A stretch of 64,000 nt of DNA from Protea cynaroides (GCA_028583415.1 CM053272.1:73635439-73699438); one strand, 5' to 3'; shown: positions 11,593 to 24,078, counted from the first letter of the stretch. Program-made: numbers and translations. Notes: generated from the sequence alone by a model not told the origin.

Positions 11593-12868
11593 CAGCGACC
11601 ACATCAGGTGATGCAGCTGCCTCTTCAGTGGTGACCGCATAAAATCTTCCTTGCTGGGGAGGTTGTTTCTTAGGTAGGGTACAGGTCCTTGCAATATGAC
11701 CCACTTGGTGGCAGTTGAAACATTTGATATTTGGGTTGAATCCAGCATTCGGTGGCACAGGTGGTGCCGTATTGTTCCATGCAGGCACTGTAGTGGTCTG
11801 AGCCCTGTATGGGCAGAAAGGTCTATTGTTACCGCCACCCGAACTCTCACTAGCAGGTCTCTTCACTCCCCTGTTCTGAGCAAAGAAGCTTTCCCTCAGA
11901 CTGGATTCTATCATCCTCACAACCTGCACAGCCTCATTATAGATCTTCTTGTCCAAACCCAAGATGTGCTCTCTGATGCTTCCACGTAGTCCCATGGTGA
12001 ACCTACGTGTCTTGGTCTCTTCCTCTTGCATACTTTCCGGTGCGAAGAAGAATAGCTCTTCGTACCTCTGCTGGTAGGCATCCACAGTCAACTGGGACTG
12101 CTGTAAATTAAGGAACTCCTTCTCCATCTGATCTCTGAAACTCTTCGGAAAATACTTATCGAAGAAGGCACCCTTGAACACTTCCCAATCTACTTGCGTA
12201 TGCTTAGTCTCCAGATATGCCCGTGTAGAATTCCACCAAGCATTTGCATCTTCTTTCAGCATGTGAGTGGCAAATAAGACCTTTTCCTCCTCTGTACAGA
12301 TCAGTCGGAAGTTTTTCTCCATCTCTGCAACCTACTGTGCTGGCCACAATGGTCTCCCTGCCTTACCGGTGAACGATGAAGGCTTCAACTTCGGGAATCT
12401 ATCCACCGCTCTGCTCAGATCGTGCTGTCCCTGAGTGTTCATTCCGTACCATGGTGGTGGATACGGGTAGGCTCCCGGGTACGCAGAAGGCGACGAAAAC
12501 TGATGCGGTGGTGGTACATTCTGAGCTTGGCCCATCGGCCTAGGGCTACCCTGCATCGGCTGTGAAGAAATTTTCTCTCCAGACTCAGGCATATCTCCAG
12601 TGGGAACAAAACCCGGTGGCCTGAGCATCTTCAGTATCTCGCTCAGGAATTCCTTCTGCTGAGCTTGGATCTGATAGACCAAGTTTGTAACAATGGTCTC
12701 TGAATTCCTGTGAGGTGGGCCAGGTAAATTTGTCGGCACTTTTGGAACCTGTTCCTCCTCCACTTCCGGACTTGGCTCTCTAACATGGCCCTGTTCAACC
12801 TGTTCTTCCTCTAGGCGCATCCTGGCCTGATGACGCTTCCGACCCCTACGACCATTTCCTCCCACCAT
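11593..12868 (-). pseudogene. Element A: gag with CCHC zinc knuckle, one stop
   Basis: This is the nucleocapsid and structural protein of the element. It starts MVGGNGRRGRKRHQ (a basic head), then has a Pro/Gln-rich stretch and the retrotrans_gag core (HMLKEDANAWWNSTRAYLE, FFDKYFPKSFRDQME). The knuckle CFNCHQVGHIARTC is at 11722-11681. One in-frame TAG (about 12331-12329) replaces the TGG still present in element B. Downstream the frame runs into the candidate intron; without splicing it would end in a short hydrophobic tail. Confidence 0.92.
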
Positions 12869-13029
12869 CTCAGACTATTCTGTTTGGATCTGAGAAGAAG
12901 ACATAACACGTGAGAACCACAATAATAGTAGTGTTAGTCTTGAACAATACAAGGGGAAATAGTTGAAATGTAAAAATTTCAATTTACATAATTTTTAAAA
13001 TTTTTAAAACAATTTTCTAGCTTTTCTGG
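12869..13029. other. Short A/T-rich leader stretch before gag of A
   Basis: No gene seen. It lies between the gag start (minus strand) and the ACCGGT array. Confidence 0.5.
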
Positions 13030-13180
13030 TGCATACCGGTCGCAACATACCGGTCGCACCACTGTAGAATATGCTGCGACCGGTATAGTCGGCCGGTCAG
13101 AATTAAAATTCTGACCGAGACATAGCGGTCGCATGTCTACAGGGGGTACCGGTCGACCGCTATAGTCAACCGCTATGCCC
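13030..13180. repeat. ACCGGT/CGACCGGT palindrome cluster upstream of the antisense gene (A)
   Basis: Several ACCGGT and GCGACCGGT boxes surround an inverted repeat with arms CGGTCAGAATT and AATTCTGACCG. The cluster lies between the gag start and the TATA box of the antisense ORF, so it may be a shared regulatory region. The same boxes recur in the LTRs. Element B carries an expanded version. Confidence 0.7.
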
Positions 13181-13189
13181 AAAAAGGCT

Positions 13190-13196
13190 TATAAAG
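13190..13196 (+). promoter_or_regulatory. TATA box of the antisense gene in A
   Basis: TATAAAG, about 150 bp before the candidate splice donor of the antisense transcript. In B the same place reads TTTTAAAA (minus strand, 28971-28964). Confidence 0.5.
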
Positions 13197-13339
13197 TCGC
13201 GAAAAGTGAGATTTTTCTCACTTTTCCAATTCCTTTCTTCTCCGGTGGCAATTTTTCTTTGGAGTCTGAGTTGCTACAGTCCGACCGGTGCTATTTGAAG
13301 CCGATTTCTGCCGTTCAAGACCTAGCACATCGTCTCCAG

Positions 13340-13780
13340 GTAGGTTCCTTCTCTCCCCATCCATTCTTTATCATTTTCCCATATCGTCTTTATGTAAAAA
13401 TTTTGGTTTTTTTCATTGATTGAGATGTTCCAACCGTAGGAACTCTTTTCCTTCGGCTTGGAAAGGGTTTAGGGACCCCCAAGAGCAAAATCCATCAATC
13501 AATTTGGGGTTTCACCGAACGGTTTTCATAAAAATCAAATTTTTACATGTTTTGACCTAGGTTTTCAAAATTCTTCGAAATTTCTGATTTTTTTTTAAAT
13601 TTCTTGAAATTTCTTGTTGTAAATGCTTGTGATTGGTTTGTTGAAGAGTGTGGGGGTTACGTAAGTCCTCCTCCCCATGTTTTTGGGTGAGTTTGAGGAT
13701 TTTTCCCAATTTACTGTCGTTATGCTGCCAAAATTTTGACAATTCCTAACATTTTCTTCTTGTTTTCTTTTGTTTTGCAG
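13340..13780 (+). other. Candidate 5'-leader intron of the antisense gene (A)
   Basis: The donor is CCAG|GTAGGT and the acceptor is a T-rich run ending TTTTGCAG|TTTAAAATGG. The length is 441 nt. Both splice sites are conserved in B (438 nt). The ATG follows the acceptor by 6 nt. Confidence 0.6.
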
Positions 13781-13786
13781 TTTAAA

Positions 13787-15076
13787 ATGGCTCCCCGACG
13801 TGCTCTTGGGAAACGTCCTCACGGCTCGAGCTCACGTGCTCTACAGCCACCAGTTCCCCAACTTGACGAGCACTGGTTTCGTTCTATAGAAGCACAGGCT
13901 CGATTCCCGTGGTTTGACAATAAGAGCATTGAATCTGGACGTCGGGTTAACCTGGATCAGTTGGAGAGATTCGACGTGCGAGCCGCTTTCAACGCGCTTG
14001 GGTGGATACCGGTAATATCTTACACCGATACCACCCATCCCAATCTGGTTAAGCATTTTTATGCTAACCTAGAGCTGCACGGAAATATTAACGATCCCAA
14101 CCAAGGTAGGGACTTGCGCATCACTAGCTATGTCCGGGGTGTCCCCATTTCATTCAACACCCACCAGCTGGCCGACCTTCTAGGGGTCCCAAATGATGGA
14201 GACCTAGTATATTGCCCTCCCAAAGCGAAGGGCTATCTGACTGAGGATCTGCGCCGAGAGATAACAGATCAGACACTAAACCCTGGAGCTCCCATGAAGG
14301 CGGCTAGCTTGAGACCTGTACCTCGGGTATACAGTCGCATCATTCAGCACAACATCGTGCCCCAGAGCGGCCATTATAGTGAGTTATCCCAGCTCACTCA
14401 GTACATTACTTATTGCGTCTGCACTGGGAAGCAGGTCTCTCTCCCTTACCTTATCATCAGGACCATGCATCAGGCGACCCTGGCCGATCAAGTCAGTAAC
14501 CTTCCCTACGGTCGTCTCATTACCTTCCTGCTACGTCGCCTGGGCGTGAGCATGAGAGGCGAGGTGACCGTTGAGGACACTATGACCTCTGACATAGACT
14601 GGGACGCCATTCAGAGGATGCAGATGGTTGATCTACCTGTTAGCGATGACGAGTTGGAGGCTCGCCCTCGCCCACTTGGGAGGGTAGCAGCCGCGGCAGC
14701 AGCAGCAGCAGCAGCCAATGCGGCCTATGCAGCCGAGCTCGAGCGTGATGATGACAAGGTGAGGCCCGAGGGTGTACCAGCGCCAGCTCCGTAGCCTACA
14801 TCTGCAACACCACCATCAACCTCTACCGCCGGACCGTCTCATCCTTCCCCAGACCCGGTGTTGAGTATGTTCACTGAGATCAGGGACACCCAGAGGGTCA
14901 TCCTAGAGTCTCAGCGAGAGATGGGTCAGGAGTTGGGACATCTGGCTCGTAGCCTACGGGTGACTCAGGACCAGGTGCATTGGCTTAGGGTCGCTTACGA
15001 GCGAGATTATGATATAGCGGACCCTATTCCTCCTAGGCCCCCACCCCATGATTTACTTTTATTTCTCTTTCTTTAG
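13787..15076 (+). pseudogene. Antisense ORF (aORF) in the leader of A, one premature stop
   Basis: This ORF lies opposite to gag/pol, between PBS and gag. It starts MAPRRALGKRPHGSS and continues with DQLERFDVRAAF, HPNLVKHFYANLELHG, ITSYVRGVPISFNTHQLADL, YSELSQLTQYITYCVC and GRLITFLLRRLGVSM. A poly-Ala run follows, then an ending with HWLRVAYERDYD. The HFYANL..F..LA..LGVP pattern fits the domain called putative plant transposon protein, known from antisense ORFs of other plant gypsy elements (Retand, Grande). The only break is a TAG at 14792-14794; the same frame continues to 15076. The start is the first ATG after a strong splice acceptor. Its role is unknown. Confidence 0.85.
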
Positions 15077-15359
15077 ACGGTTTATAATACAGGGTAATTG
15101 TCCGGTTTGTGGACTGTACCCTGTAGCACTATTTCATTTGATACTCATTTTCTTGTTTAATGAAAATTTATGTTTCACCTAACTAGTGTATGTGCACATG
15201 TTAAGTTTCATATTTAGAATAGTACATTATTCTCTTTCTTAATCAATCTCAGGTATCAAACAATGCTTAGGGTGTGTTTGTATTAAAATTTTTAATATTT
15301 TCTAACTCAGTTCATCGACTTAGTTAAGTGCAATATGGTTTGTTGGACAGAGCCCAAGA
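15077..15359 (+). other. 3' flank of the antisense ORF in A
   Basis: Contains a block (GGGTAATTGTCCGG..TGTGGACTGTACCC) that recurs after the antisense ORFs of B and, in a similar form, of element C. It probably belongs to the antisense transcript's 3' untranslated region. No coding sequence seen. Confidence 0.55.
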
Positions 15360-15371
15360 GCACTGATACCA
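15360..15371 (-). promoter_or_regulatory. Element A: primer binding site (initiator Met-tRNA type)
   Basis: The minus strand reads TGGTATCAGTGC three bases after the LTR end. It differs by one base from the TGGTATCAGAGC found in element B. Confidence 0.9.
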
Positions 15372-15374
15372 AGT

Positions 15375-17638
15375 TGTCACACCCCAATTCTGATCCAACC
15401 AGAATGGTGTGAGTGAACCGTCATTGAACCAACGGTTCACACCAGGATCTCGAATAGGCCGTGTCCACTCATACAAACCATTACACATAACCACAATCAG
15501 AATATAAATATACAGCGGAAGACTTTAAATAGAATGAACTGAGTATCTATTGATAATTTAAATAAATATCCAATTATCCAAATTCAAACACATAAAATAA
15601 TATCCGTACATCCATTTAATCCAACCAAAAATAACTGAAAGAAATAAATAAAATCCGATCAAAGGTACACGCAGAAAGGGCACTCGCATGAAGCGTCATG
15701 CTCGTCCTCTCCTGCTTGCACATCCAGAGCAGCTACACCTCCATACGCCGGAGCATTCATGTAGTTATCCACCGTGTAACTTGCATCAGCATCTAAAAAC
15801 AATGTATATACAAAGGGTGAGCTCACAACTTAGCTTAGTAAGACAATCAGACAGTTTTACAATATTATGCATGAGTAACAATCATTTTATGTTGTGGTCT
15901 GGTTTTAAGTTTGCAATGTGCTATAGAAAGGTTTGGTGGCCCCCGTACCTCTATACACGAGTGTGTGGCACCTCATGGATCACACCCCCATCGGCCCACA
16001 TGCACCCATCATAGAATAGAGATAGAGCTAAGATACCCCCGTACCTCCCCTGATGCTCTACCCATACCAGAACCTAAGCCCCTACTGGCCAGGGCTCGCA
16101 AACTGGGCTCGCAACTAACCAATCCTATATGTCATCAATGTACGCTCTATCCCAGCACAGCCGTCTATGGCATAGAGATAGAGCTAAGGCATTCCCACAC
16201 CTCCCCTGATGCCCTATCCGCAAATAACCCACTAGGATAGAAACAATACAGGTAGTCCCTATCCCAACATAACTCCCTACGGCATAGAGATAGAGCTAAA
16301 GCATCGTGGACAACCCAGCATCGACTCGAAGACCACAGTGCCACATAACAATGGCCAGGCCAACATCAATATCGGAGACCACCGTACCACGACCTTCCCC
16401 TGATGCCCCACTCGTACCAAGCATGATAAGACAGAATACTACAAAAGGTGTTAGTGTGAGGAACGATCACAGGCCCATGCCCCACTCCACACACTAACAA
16501 AAACAATCACATGCTTAACAATCACATTCCTATCCATGCATGAACAATAATAATAACTGAAAGTAAAGGATGGCATATGAATATGCACAAACATCACATC
16601 ATAAATATTCAGGTAATTAACAACAACTTACTGTCCATTAATTATTAGGTTTAGGTCAGATTCCCTTACCTGACGCTCGTTCGATAACTTGCTCCACGTC
16701 GCAAGATCCAAACGATATGTCACAAAGTCCTACAACATTATTAGGGTTTCATTAGAATATTTTTCTTAGGGTTTCATGTTGGTCGGAAACCAACAAAAGT
16801 CCAAAACCAGCCTTTCAAACCTGACCGGTCGCAACATACCGGTCGCAGCACTTGAACAGACTGTCAACCGGTATGATCGTCCGGTATGTCTTCGGAAGAC
16901 CATATACTTGGTTTTTCGACAACCTTCGATCATTTTCCATGGATTTCCAAGGTTTCTCTTATCCATTCTAAGTCTAAACTTGGAGTTAGAGTTATCCCCA
17001 ACTCATTCAAGTCCCGTTCCGATGAATATCATCTTGAAACTCGAATCTAGGGTTTGACGGCAACTTAGGGTTTATTGGCCAATTTAGGGTTTTAGATCAA
17101 TACCTACTTTGCATGGTATTGATCCACCCATACCGCTATTCTAGAGTCATAGGGTAAGAAGAATGGTTAAAACATTTACCGTTGACTGGCGTAGAGTGAG
17201 CGTTGTCGAACGGTAATGGTGGCACCTTCTTCTTCTTCCTAGCTCCATCTCCTTTCCAACCTCTTTCTCTTCTCTAGGGTTTGCTAGAGACAATGGAAAG
17301 GATTTGAGGAGGTTTAAGGATGTATTTATAGGCTAGAATTAGGGTTTAGTAACCTATTACGATTAGGAAAGTCTCAGGATTCGAAATCAGGAAAGTGGGA
17401 CCCTTAGAAGTCAATTTCCAGATTTCCACACTTAGCTGCGCAGACCTGACCGGTCGACCGGTTCCAAGACCGGTACCATCGACCGGTCAACATAAAATCA
17501 TGTTGATTCGATCGTCTTTGGTCCGATTTCATACCTATTTGTCATCCGCTCATCCCGTCTGGCCCGGTGATGATCGGAAGACTTGTCACGACATCAAAAC
17601 CAAGGTTTAGACCGGGTTTACGGAGTGCGGGTCTTACA
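15375..17638 (-). repeat. Element A: 5' LTR
   Basis: From TGTCACACCCC to GGGTCTTACA on the plus strand, 2264 bp, collinear with 5695-7959. It lacks the 54-bp extension found at the LTR start of element B. It is followed directly by the TSD TAATA. Confidence 0.95.
17323..17330 (-). promoter_or_regulatory. TATA box in A 5' LTR
   Basis: The minus strand reads TATAAATA. It is the likely core promoter for the genomic RNA of element A. Confidence 0.75.
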
Positions 17639-19179
17639 TAATATGCTATATTCTAATCATGGCAAGTCTAAACATGGAATGTCTAAATATGATAATTATT
17701 AAGATATTGTTAAATATGATAAAAAAAATCTATTTATTCTACCAAATTTAGCAACACATGGATATGGCAAATATGGTATGTGCACAATCCAAACAAAGCA
17801 TGTGAATACTCTAAATGTGACCAATTATCCAAATATGGCATGTGGATACTCTAAATATAGCAAGTATGCAATCAAATATGGTAGAATTCACCAAATCACT
17901 CAAACAATTAATTGCATATTACAGTGAATGAGACATCAATGAAACCTTTCTGAAAAATACAAAATTATCAAAAACATATGTTTAAGAAGTTCTTTGAAAA
18001 TATTGTAACTTTTATGTGGACATTGGGAATGAATAATAACTAAAAAATGCCAAAATTGTGACACAAAGTTTCAAGTATTGCACAAACTATGAACTCCTTT
18101 CAAATTCTTCCATATTACACCAAAATGACCATAAGTAGGTCTTCTGTAACTCAAATAAAACCCAATTTTTTTTCACAGAAAGATACCTTGACATGATATA
18201 TTTCATCAGAAGTGGTCGAATCCCAACAGAGGACGAAACCAGGTCAAATGAATGTCACAATATATGTGCACTGGTCAAGTCAGTTCTAAATTTTTGACCA
18301 GTTGCACCATAAATTCCATATAAAATCTCATACTTAATGAAAATTAAATCCAGACATATGTCCATGTATATAATTGATAGATCTAAAATTTCATCAAGAA
18401 AAACAAGTGAAAATAGAAAATTCTCTTTGTAAAAAAGATACTTTTCAATCATGCCAATCAGTATATCCTAACAGATTCAAAAAAAGAGCACTATGCACTT
18501 CAAAATCAATACCAATTCAAAGAAAAATTGAAAAAATCGAAAACTAGTGCCATTTTTTTTATAAAACTTCCATATATAAAAAATTCATATGAAGTTTTTT
18601 TTCTGATTATGGCCGTAAAATCACTTTCTAAAAACTTTCTGATAGGGGATTGCATTACACCCGAGTAGGGTAGCAATGCCAAAAAAGAATTTATTTGATA
18701 GACTTTACCAATTCCAAATGGAACCAAATTTTTAGGGGACTCTTCTAACTTATCAGAGAGAATCCCATAAAAATTTTGGCTTCAAATTCTAAAAAAAACC
18801 ATATGAGATGCATGTCCCAAATTTGGATCCTAAATCTAGAAATTTCATATTAGAAATCCACTTTGTAGAATTTATCAAAAACATCAAATATAATCATATA
18901 GCACTCAAATCTTCATCATTTAATAGTTTAAACAAATTATCCTACATAGAAAATGTTAGACATGAGCATCCTAACATCAACATGCATGCAGTAGGGCATT
19001 CCTGATCGAGATTTAATGAAAATAAACCTTTTCAAGCAAAATCAACATTCAAATATTCTAAAGACCACTAAATTCATTTTAGCGTACTAACCTTGTGCTC
19101 GAATGGAGCAAAATCGTTGAAGTAGGAATTTTTGGAGATCTTATCAAGATTTCTGAAGGTGAATCCTCATTCACCTCTT

Positions 19180-19900
19180 CTCTGCTCCTTTTTCTCTTCT
19201 CTTTCTCTTTTTCACGTTTTTTCTTTTCTTTCTTTTCCCTTTTTCTTCTTCTCTCTTTCTCTTGGCTTTTCTCCCTTTCATGTTTTTGCTCTCTTCCCTT
19301 CTAGAAAATCTTCCTTGGGCTTCTTCTCTTTCTTCTCTCTCTCTTCACTTTTTTCTCCTCTTTTCTCTCTCCTCTTCTCACCTTTTTTTCTCTTCTAGAA
19401 AAATCCCACTCTCTCCCCTCACGGCCTCTCTTTTCCCATTTCTCTCTTTCCTTCTTCTCTCTTCCTTCCTTTTCTTCTTCTTTACTTCTTATGTTCTTTC
19501 TTTTTTTCCTTCCCTTCTTCTTTCTCTTCTTTCCTTTTTTTCTTTTCCCTCTCCCTTTCTCACGGCTTCTTTCTATTCTCTTCTAGAAAACTCCTCTTCT
19601 CTCTCTCTCACGTTCTCCCTTTTAGAAAACCTCTCTTTCCTTCTTTTTTCTTCCTTCCTTTTCTTCTTCTTTCCTTCTTCTCTTCTTTCCTTTTTTTTTC
19701 TTTTTTCCTTTTTTCCTTCTCCCTCTCTCTTTCTCATGGCTTCTTTCCCTTCTCTTCTAGAAAACCTCCCTTTCCTTCTTCCCTCTTCCTTCCTTTTCTT
19801 CTTCTTTCGTTCTTCTCTTCTTTCTTTTTTTCCTTCTCCCTTTCACTTTTCTCAGCTTTTCCTTCCCTCTTCCGCTCGGCTTTTCCTTCCATTCTTTCCT
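19180..19900. repeat. Polypyrimidine tract (about 0.7 kb) in the D LTR
   Basis: Almost pure C/T on the plus strand, made of diverged units that recur about every 150-180 bp with CTCACGGCTTCTTTC and TTCTAGAAAA. The long open frame across it is a low-complexity artefact. Confidence 0.9.
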
Positions 19901-19903
19901 ATA

Positions 19904-20023
<120 letters not shown>

Positions 20024-20199
20024 AGACATATATATTATATATGATAATATATTATACATTATATAAATATATATATAAAAAAAATACATGCTTATGGGCC
20101 GACGTGACTTGGTCCAGATTGGTCTTAGCTGGGCCAGGCTGAGTTGGACTAAGTTGGGTTGAGCTGGTTTGGACCAAGTTGACTTCTTCTATCATTTCA

Positions 20200-20860
20200 T
20201 AGTCTATTTCTGCCACCATTCCACATGGAATTTTTCGATAGCCTCTATTCTAAATTTTCTATGTTCACTTTGTAGAATACTAAAAATGAGGAATATTAGA
20301 ACTTGAATCACCTTATTTGGAAATAAAATGGCAAACTTAAGAATTTCTAAAGTTTCAGTAGGCTAATTATCAACAATTTGGCTAACCATTCTACATGGGA
20401 TCCTTCGGAGACTTCTGCCTGAAATCCTTTATGTCCACTTTGTAAAGTACTAAAAATGGAACATATTGAAACTGAAATCACCTGATTTGGATGTGGGGTG
20501 ACCAAAATATGAATTTTTAAAGATTAAACAACCATTTCCATGTGTAATTTTGCATGGGACCCTTCGAAGATTTCTGTATTGAATTTTTCACGTCCACTTT
20601 GTAGAACACCACAAATGAAGAATAATGGCCTTTGAATCATCTGAATCTGACATAGAACATCAAAGATATGAAGTTTTGAAGTTCTATCTATAATTTTACA
20701 TGAAAGCTTGCATGGGGCCCACCGGTGACCTTTGCCCGAGATTTTTCACGTCCACTTTGAAGAGGGCTGAAAATAAGGAATATTGGCTTTTGAATCATCT
20801 GATTCCGATATCTAATGACCAAGATATGATGATTTGAAGTTTAAATGATAATGCATACAT
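20200..20860. repeat. Four diverged tandem repeats of about 165 bp in the D LTR
   Basis: Each unit has a CATGGGA..CTTCG box, then CACGTCCACTTTGTAGA, then AATGAGGAATATT and a GAATCACCTGATT box. Units begin near 20215, 20385, 20545 and 20700. Such repeats are typical of long plant gypsy LTRs. Confidence 0.75.
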
Positions 20861-21289
20861 CATACGATAATTACGTAAATGCCCTTGCACTTTCAAACTG
20901 TGATATCTTCCTTGTTTGATGTCAGAATTTGATGATTTCAGTCTCATTTTGAAGATAATTTTACAACCTATAGATCCAAGTAGGTAATAGCCTATGACCC
21001 TGCTATGGGGTTCATTAAAAAATTATAAACCTTTGATTTAAAAATCAAAAACCTGCCATGTGGTTTCACTTATGCTGAGGATAGCACAAATGGGATGCTT
21101 ACACCTACCATAGCAAGATGGGTATGCTCCCGAGAAGGTAGAATGTCCCTAGATAGAGGGGGAGCCCCACCAACTAAGGTCTGCCCATCTGTAACAGGTG
21201 ATGGGGGTGTTCCGGTAGCTGACAATGGTACTGACCGTTATCTAAGGGCTATCACCAAATCCGCAAAAAATGGCTATTGGGTTTCCTGA

Positions 21290-21653
21290 TTATCCCGCTG
21301 CTCGTGCGCTTGCTTAGCAGCTCGCAATCTCTATTGCTCTTTTAAGAATTCTTTTTTTTTTGTCTTTCCCAAGTTTAGGCAAACCTATCCATCATAGCAT
21401 TCATATTTGCCACCGTTAGCACAGGGGTTGCCAGTGGAAGATTTTGTGGCAATGGTGGTGTGGGTGTGGTGGTTCCCTCATTGCCAACCTCCCTCGTAGG
21501 TGTCCAAAGTGTACATTTGGTACCTGTGTGATTCCTTGGGGAGGCATTGCATGCCTCTTCATGTAATAACAAGCTTTGAAAGCAAAAATTTTTATGCCCC
21601 AAATTAATACAAGGAATTAGTCGTTGTTGGACGAAAACTCTACATTTGATCAT
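21290..21653 (-). pseudogene. Element C: gag N-terminal fragment
   Basis: The minus-strand reading contains PTPPLPQNLPLATPVLTVAN followed by MNAMMDRFA, a stop, then TWERQK-like residues. A Pro-rich head followed by a short helical segment is usual for the start of plant gypsy gag. No zinc knuckle or protease is present before the D boundary at 21103. Confidence 0.4.
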
Positions 21654-23188
21654 GCACGGGGCGGGGAGACAACATTTTCACACCAAAGGTTAATTTAAGT
21701 CATCCCAATAATCTAAGGAGTACAATAATATGTCCCATGCTAACATAATATTTAAAGTTTAGTTCCTAAGTTGCAGGGCACACCTATCACTTTAGGATGA
21801 CAACATTGCATTGAATAAGTGGTACCCTTAGGGCAGGGCACTAAAGTGGCTAACACATTGAAACTTTAATTGGGTTACCCCCAATTTATAAGAGTTAAGG
21901 CCACATGTAAAGAGGTAGAGTGGCCAGGTGGAATGCCTGTCTGGCTGGGGTTTTCCTTGTGGTATGACCTTAATCCGTTCAATGGAATATTACTAACATT
22001 TTATGGTTGTTGGTTTATAGCCTATTTATGTAGTGCACCATGAATTGGTTGGTCACGTTTTCACTGGCTCAGGTGGGCACATTCGAAGGACCAGCCCACT
22101 GGGGCTTGCTCAAAGTTGGCCAATAGAGGCAACACCGTACACTCACCTTGAGCAGAACTGGTCCCACATTAGAGTGGCATTAAATTTGGCTAGATCACCC
22201 AATACAACCCTGGTCATCTCATTTGCATTTTAATTGCATCACTATCATTTCCATTATATAACTAGGATCCTTGGTTTTTCCTCAGCCATCCCTCTATTAT
22301 AGGGGGCAAGGGCCCTACGATCCATTTGGTTACTTGAAAGTCTCTTACCATCACTAGGTAAAGTCATAATTCCATAACACCATCCCCGCTCCTTCAATGG
22401 GGTGCTGGTTGAGTAAATTTGGATTGCTAACCCCCAATTTATAAGAAGCAGAGCACAATAATTTAGAGACTTCTTGCCTTTGCTTAATTGACCACTTACA
22501 GCATGTCCATTATGTATTATTAGTGTTAATTTTCTAGGGTGTTCATTCTCACTACCGACCCTAACAATGGTCCAATTGGCCCACTTGCATTTGGGAGCAA
22601 TACATAATTTATGCCCTTGTTCAGCCATGAATTGAATTTCCACTCCACCATCGTTTGGTAGGATTAATTCCTTTCAATTGTAGGACTTGTTTAGAACCGT
22701 CCATAGTGAGATCACAGTCACCTCACCATAGGGCTAACATGGCCATTAATTTGGTCCTTAAGGTCCAGAAACATGTTTTGGGGTGCCTAGGAATGGAAAA
22801 TTTCTCCCACTTCATCTAAGTTACATTCATGTGTACTTGCTTAGCTTGGTCTAACACATGTTCATCTTGGTCCCATCCAGAGGTAGTTTCATCCTTTTGA
22901 CCCCCAATGTATAAGGATAAGACCAAGGTCATTAAAGACTTGGATAGAGGTGCTATTCCCTTGTACTAATGAGCATCACTTGACCTTGCCCATTAATATC
23001 TATGACCATCATATTTGATGGTGACTGGTTATTGTCATCCCTAAGGAGAAGCAATAAGTCAATCATCAGTCTACCACGAGCCTTATAGTCACTTTGCATA
23101 AACTGCTTTAATTTGTCATGCCTCTTACTGATTACTTCGATTTGTTAGTCACACTAAGTCCCATTCTAACTCCCATTTTACAGGTTAT

Positions 23189-23690
23189 ATGGCCTCTAAG
23201 AGAGTCATTGACCATTTAGGGTAGGGTTTTGATGAGCATGGGTTTACCTCTCATGCTCCTCGCACGTTGAAACTACCTCCAATTGAACAGACTCCAAGGC
23301 CATCTACTGACCTACATTTGGGGCTTCATGTACTCAAGCTCATGCAGAAGAAAGTAAAAAAGCTGCCTGAGGGTCAGGCGAGACAGGAGAGATGAGTAGA
23401 GACTATGGAGACTCACTTGGGGTTTATACATGATGCTATAATTTGGTCACTTGCACCATCATGTTAAGTGTAGACTCGCTCCTTCACCAGCTCCGATGAG
23501 TGCACCTCCATCATTTACCCCGCAGTATATACCTTCAGTACCTGTACCTTCCAACAGACTCCAGCCATCTATTATGCAGGATGTGCCTACTTCATTTGCA
23601 CTATAGATCGTGTTTCAGCCTTATGCCTCACCGAGTGAGCCTTAGTAGAAAAACTAGTGATTCTCTCCTTGGATTTTGCTTGTCTTTCTA
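23189..23690 (+). pseudogene. Element C: antisense ORF remnant
   Basis: ATG GCC follows a splice-acceptor-like CCCATTTTACAG, in the same arrangement as the antisense ORFs of A and B. The frame begins MASKRVIDHLG and then hits a TAG and later stops; the central domain appears deleted. A downstream block resembles the Ser/Pro-rich end. At about 23710 comes GGGTAACTATCCG..TGTGGGCCGTACCC, close to the block after the A and B antisense ORFs. The evidence is positional and motif-based only. Confidence 0.4.
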
Positions 23691-24078
23691 TTGACATGCA
23701 ATGTACATAGGGTAACTATCCGAGGTGTGGGCCGTACCCTACTCTTTTTTGCTTCTTTCATAAACCTAGTTTCCTTCTTATTCTTTCATTTGGATTAAAA
23801 AATTTATCATGGAATGACTACCCAAGTTGTGGGTCGTATCCCAACTTTGTACTTAAAATTGGGTACATAGATATACATATGAGGTTTTTCCTTTGTTCCT
23901 AGTTTATACTTTGTTTTATGTTCCTTCATTAGTTCTTATAATTGGTGTAACCTAACTTACTATTTTCCTCACTTACTACTGGTTGGTTCCTAAAAACTTT
24001 TAGTTATCCTAGGCATCTGTTCCAACACATGGAAATGTAAGTGCAGGGGAAGTTTGTAGGTAGAGTCCGAGTAGTTGT

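Larger units (their letters stand above)
5695..17638 (-). mobile_element. Element A: Tekay/Del-type chromovirus, complete but dead
   Basis: An 11.9-kb Ty3/gypsy element on the minus strand, with LTRs of 2265 and 2264 bp and TSD TAATA. Internal order on the minus strand is PBS, leader (with an antisense gene), gag with a CCHC knuckle, protease, RT, RNase H, integrase, chromodomain and PPT. The C-terminal chromodomain and the long LTRs place it in the Tekay/Del chromovirus group. Pol is in one frame throughout and is disrupted only by point stops. Most of these are C/T or G/A changes (CAG or CAA to TAG, TGG to TAG), as expected from decay of methylated DNA. The two LTRs differ at a few percent of positions by eye. 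It sits in the LTR of element D. Confidence 0.95.
21104..24078 (-). mobile_element. Element C: internal leader and gag start of an older gypsy-type element
   Basis: Minus-strand element truncated at the left by the insertion of D. It holds, from the PBS inward, a leader with an antisense-gene remnant and diverged repeats, then a gag-like N-terminus. Three copies of an ACCCCCAATTTATAAG-like box occur near 21875, 22430 and 22895, roughly 0.5 kb apart, which suggests old tandem duplications in the leader. The family is uncertain, but its layout resembles A and B. Confidence 0.6.

Noticed and set aside
13787..15076. Antisense ORF as an ordinary host gene captured once
   Set aside because: The same ORF, leader intron and position occur in two independently inserted copies, so it belongs to the element.
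22254..22643. Minus-strand open frame of 129 codons
   Set aside because: No recognisable domain, no fit with the gag frame of element C, and it overlaps diverged leader repeats.
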